Source: Oreocharis arfaki
Taxonomy: Eukaryota; Chordata; Aves; Passeriformes; Paramythiidae
NCBI GenBank assembly: GCA_013398015.1
Contig: VZRR01010828.1
Span: forward strand, 1-64,000
Reading direction: 5' to 3'
Length of the DNA: 64,000 nucleotides
Position numbers and translations under genes: made by a program. Positions 60,105 to 64,000 of this stretch are shown one piece after another. Under the pieces are notes generated by a model, which was not told where the DNA came from, made no database searches, and worked only from the letters and a program-made list of their open reading frames with translations. How positions within the stretch are numbered: the stretch's first letter is position 1; each line of letters opens with the position of its first letter.

Positions 60105-63100
60105 ATTTTAGTAAGCAATGGAAGCAAACCAGTTTATAAACACTATTAAAAAATATTGTACCTTCAAATGGAGACAACTATGAAAAACATAAAGAAGTTA
60201 TTAATAAGGACATCCTATTGTCATTATTCTCACAGTGTGTACAGAGTTCATTTCACCTAAAAATTTCACTGAGCCAATCATCTCAACCTCTTCTCATGGG
60301 AAAGGGAGAGAACTAGTCACTTGTAGGGAAAGATAGAAGTGATATATTTCAAATGTCTTCTTTAGAATGAAGCACACCTTAGCGATGCTTATTGCTCTCC
60401 ACTAGTTAGGAAAAAAGACCAGCTGCCAGATCCAATAAGGACTTTCACATTTAGTTAGATAAATCCACTATCCATAACTTCTGTGGATGTTTGCCCAAAA
60501 AAAGCACTCCTTCTTTCCCCATTACCCCTAGAGTAGCCTGGAATCTTGAATTTTGATCATCAATTGAAAGTCTACATTTTTCTGTACATACTTTTACATT
60601 TGTGACATATATGTGTTCATATGTCTGTAATGTTAATTGAAAATGTTAAGAAATCTTTACCTTATTCTGTAGGAAAAAAGGATGAAGAAATTAAAATTGG
60701 TCATTCCAGGTAGTCCAGGTTTGTCCAAGAGGTAGACAAAGATTAGGGGTTTTGTCTGAGGTATGGGAGAGTAGACTTAAATCCCTGTTCTTCACGACTA
60801 AGGGAACTTCATATCCCAAACATGCATTATCAATGTTTTCATCCTGCTAAATGAAAGAGGGCCAAAGAACAGGCACACTGTTGAACTGATAGCTCACTAT
60901 CAGATTCCTTTTACAACTACTCCAGCTTGTTTGTTCTGAGACAAGTCTACTATAGAGAAAGCTGTTCGCCAGCTAATTACAGACTAGTCCGTGCCATTTC
61001 ACCTTCAGATCGTCAATCACTTTCCAGTTCCTCGTCAGTATCAAAATAACTGTAGGTATGTCTACTAACGAATGCTTGTGTGTGTGTGTGTGTGTGTGTT
61101 TGACTTTGTGTGTTTTTTTCTTGGTAAATTAATATATCTGCTGAAAATAAAACAATATTTGGTCAAAAATGTCAATATGTTATAGCTAGGAATGCAAATT
61201 TAGTAGTGAGCCTGTGTAGTACATGCTGAAATTTAAGACACTCTGGAGGCAGATGTCACTTTTGAGGAGATAAATAATGAAGTGCCCAAGGAGGTAAGCT
61301 CTTCCCTTGGATTATTTTTAGTATGCATATTTGCTCCTTCAAGTTAGTGCTATTAGGGAAAACAGACTTATTATTGGAAGCAGTAAAAGCCTAGAGAGCT
61401 GTAGAAGAGGCTGAATGATAGACAGAGATGATAAACCACAAGAAAAAATTGAAGGGGAAAAAGCTTCGCGAGTCATAAATATAAAGAACATTTCAAAAAT
61501 AAGAGACCAGAATAAAGAAGCAGTAAACAAAATAAAAAGCCCAATTTTGATTATGTTCAAAGAGAATAAACACACTGCATCCAGAAAGTTTGCAAACAAG
61601 GCACATATGAATGCAGCAACTCATCTAATGTTTAAATGGAACACTGTCCTTTTACTTACTTTAGAAAATAAAGGATTACTAGTAAGTTTGAAAATTAGTA
61701 GAAAGTGGGTTACCATAAACATAGCAGAGGATCTTTGTTGAACAAAGTTTGAAGAAATTAGTAAAACTGGAATATCAACAATAAAACTGTTGTAGCAACT
61801 ACACAAATTTTCTTGAGTGATTTTTTCAATATGTTTGGTACTTATAAACTATGACCTTTAATTGTGTGTTGCTTTTTTAAGATGGACTGACAGTAATGCA
61901 CAATCAAAAGTATAATTCAGGAGTCAGGTATATTATCTCATATAACTGCAATGTCATTTGACTTCTATACTGTATTAACACCATTATATTAGTGTTAAGC
62001 ATTTGATTACTGAGGTAATTAAGAAAACTTTTAAGACATTTTATGCTCTCAGCCATTTCACAAGAGCTATAAAACTATCCCATCAATTCAGTCTTCAGGA
62101 AAAATTGGTCCTCTGTGGGAGAACATCTCTCATGACGGCAATCAAAGCACCTACTACAGCAAGATGTATTTGCTTACTTGTGCTTCACAGTGCAACTTTG
62201 TGCTTGAGATTTATGGGAAGAATAAAAATGAAATGCAGCATGTTTGTGAGCAGTGTGCAGATCCGCATGCATTACCAAAATTAGTGGATCTAAAATATTC
62301 AGGTTCATTTTGTATGTCCTTCCTCTTATTTACTGGATTTATCTTGGGAAGATAAGCTCATCTAGCAACTTAATCTTAGAGAACTTGAAAATATTTTGAG
62401 AACTTTAAGGAATCCTATGCATTCAGTGCCTGAGATTTTGTTTCCCCATTCTCAGAACTTTAGAAATAGTTAAAATAAGTGAAGCATTTATGACATAAAA
62501 TAGAACTAATTCGAGCCAGAGACCCTCTCTCGCAACAGAAAGTACTCTGTACCTCACCAAAACACTAGGCAGCAACCAAGAAATTTCTTCTAGAATATTT
62601 CATTTCAGGCACATTTTTATATATTTCAGCTTAGAGATTCAACACCGTAAAAAAAAGATACAGAGGCTTTTGAAGTCAATTAAGCTTTCAGCTTTGGTTG
62701 TACAGTGCTTATACACTAGTCCAAAACAATGTGTTTGTATTTTTTGCATAACTGGAGAACCAGGGAGCAAAATAACCCTGGTCACCAGCCCATTTTCCGG
62801 AGTGGTTTTTATTTGAGGTGGCTATGCATGACAAAGTCTGAACTTAAGCATTTTGCCACTGTCAATCTAGCATCATAGCTTTCAGTGTACTGTGTCACAT
62901 TTAAAATTGTATTGCACTAAAAAAGACATCAATTTCTGAAGAAAACCAACTTCACCCCAGCTGAAATCAGAACAGGTGTTTTCAAAAACATATTACTTTG
63001 CAAAACTGACATTGGTTTACTACTCATATGCTCTTCATTCTTTTCTGGGGGTATTAATTGTTTCTAATAAGCAATGAAAAGAACACATGGCTACTGGCTT

Positions 63101-64000
63101 GTTCTCCTTTGGGTCCTCTTCATCACTGATTTCACGCACCAAAAGAGTTTTTTAGTATGCTGAAGTCTCTTATACAAGTAATTCAGAAATTACAGATAAC
63201 TATGAATTCCCCAGTTGATGTGGTTTACATAATATATAACCTGATGGAAAACAAAGGGATTCAGGTCGGGGTTTTTTTTGTTTGTTTTCTTTTTTAATTA
63301 TAGCAAGGTGTTTTGTGATACACAGTAAACTAGAAGCATGGTAAAATGTTTTATCAAAGAAGAATTTTTTCTAAGATTTCTGTATTTTCACTCTTTCTTT
63401 TGTTCTCTTCTTCTAGTACCTATTTTAAAAAATAAAAAATAAAAAAAACAACAAAAAAGACAGTATAGTTGTTTCTACAACTGATTCATAATATTCAAGT
63501 ATACAAGAGAGTATTTTTGTTTCTAGAGCTGATTTGCTAAAAATAATCTTGCAAATGGTAGGCTATTTGACTCCAGAAAGCTTTAAAAATTTTAAATTAT
63601 GTGGTCATTTCTTACTTGAAGGGAAAATAAAACAGAGGGTTTGGAAATAATTCAGGATTCTAAAGCTGCAAAAAGGCCTGGATGAGTCAGAGAGTAAAGT
63701 ACAGGCAATTTAGAGGAGCAATAAAGGCTATCAACCTAAAAAAAAAAAAAAGAGCTGACTCTTGTCATGGTCTTGGTACCGGACAGCCATTTTCTTTGAC
63801 TGTGGAACTTGATGGTGGGAGTATAACATTTTTTACAGAACTTTCAGTCAGAAAAGTTCTGAGACTATAAATTTCTGGTCAAACAGGATCTCAAGGCTAC
63901 AAGTAACCTTGTGATCAACAGCGTGAGTTGGGGAGAAAACACCACACCTGAATCATGTCCTTGGGCTGTCTGAGACAGATGAGAGATTTCAATCTCAGTC
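60105..64000. other. AT-rich non-coding sequence, no gene seen
   Basis: It contains a TG run at 61077-61099 and A-rich runs near 63428-63460 and 63739-63751. Open frames of 86-108 codons at 61339-61741 lie on opposite strands of the same A-rich segment. That at 62003-62284 (93 codons) has no recognisable motif. No repeat family or exon is identified. Confidence 0.5.
61077..61099. repeat. TG dinucleotide microsatellite
   Basis: About eleven uninterrupted TG units, followed by TTTGACTTTGTGTG. Confidence 0.9.

Overview
This window looks like intergenic or intronic DNA from a bird nuclear chromosome. The base composition is AT-rich (my impression is the high 30s in %GC) and CpG-poor. The recognisable content is almost all transposable elements of types I know from bird genomes: CR1 LINEs with the avian 3' end, and ERV long terminal repeats (LTRs) of families I remember as abundant outside Galliformes. 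Passerine or another neoavian lineage is therefore the most likely source, but this is inference from remembered repeat sequences, not from a search. I found no protein-coding gene, exon series, tRNA, rRNA, CRISPR array or operon. The longest open frames (about 100-174 codons) lie in repeats, in low-complexity DNA or in AT-rich sequence, and none except short LINE fragments resembles a known protein.

Layout. 1-17 kb is AT-rich sequence with a long TTTC microsatellite (2.2 kb), an old LINE fragment related to L2-type reverse transcriptases (7.1 kb) and a 16-N gap in poly-T (14.0 kb). 17-20.2 kb holds three ERV LTRs: two antisense copies of one family about 300 bp apart, and one sense copy of a second family. 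23.4-27.9 kb is the most complex stretch: two antisense CR1 copies, the second split by one LTR that is itself split by another. 28.9-30.5 kb has a compound GGGA/GGAA microsatellite and a sense CR1. 33.3-34.9 kb carries two related LTRs in opposite orientation. 38.8-39.3 kb is another antisense CR1. 44.5-45.5 kb holds a probable antisense LTR next to an unidentified open stretch. 50.4-53.6 kb has two truncated LTRs, one containing the end of a third LTR that breaks at a single N. 58.8-59.3 kb is a sense CR1. The remaining DNA shows only simple repeats and small inverted repeats.

With no genes, there is no pathway to describe. The useful content is the insertion history (nesting order, orientation, possible target-site duplications), several assembly-gap signatures (an 8-N gap between perfect 20-bp duplicates, and single Ns inside repeats), and a few unique stretches that might be conserved non-coding elements. 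I see no sign of an undescribed biological system. The best candidates for follow-up are the nested insertion at 24.9-27.9 kb, the unidentified open stretch at 44.5-44.8 kb, and the possible conserved stretches near 43.5-44.1 and 47.3-47.6 kb.
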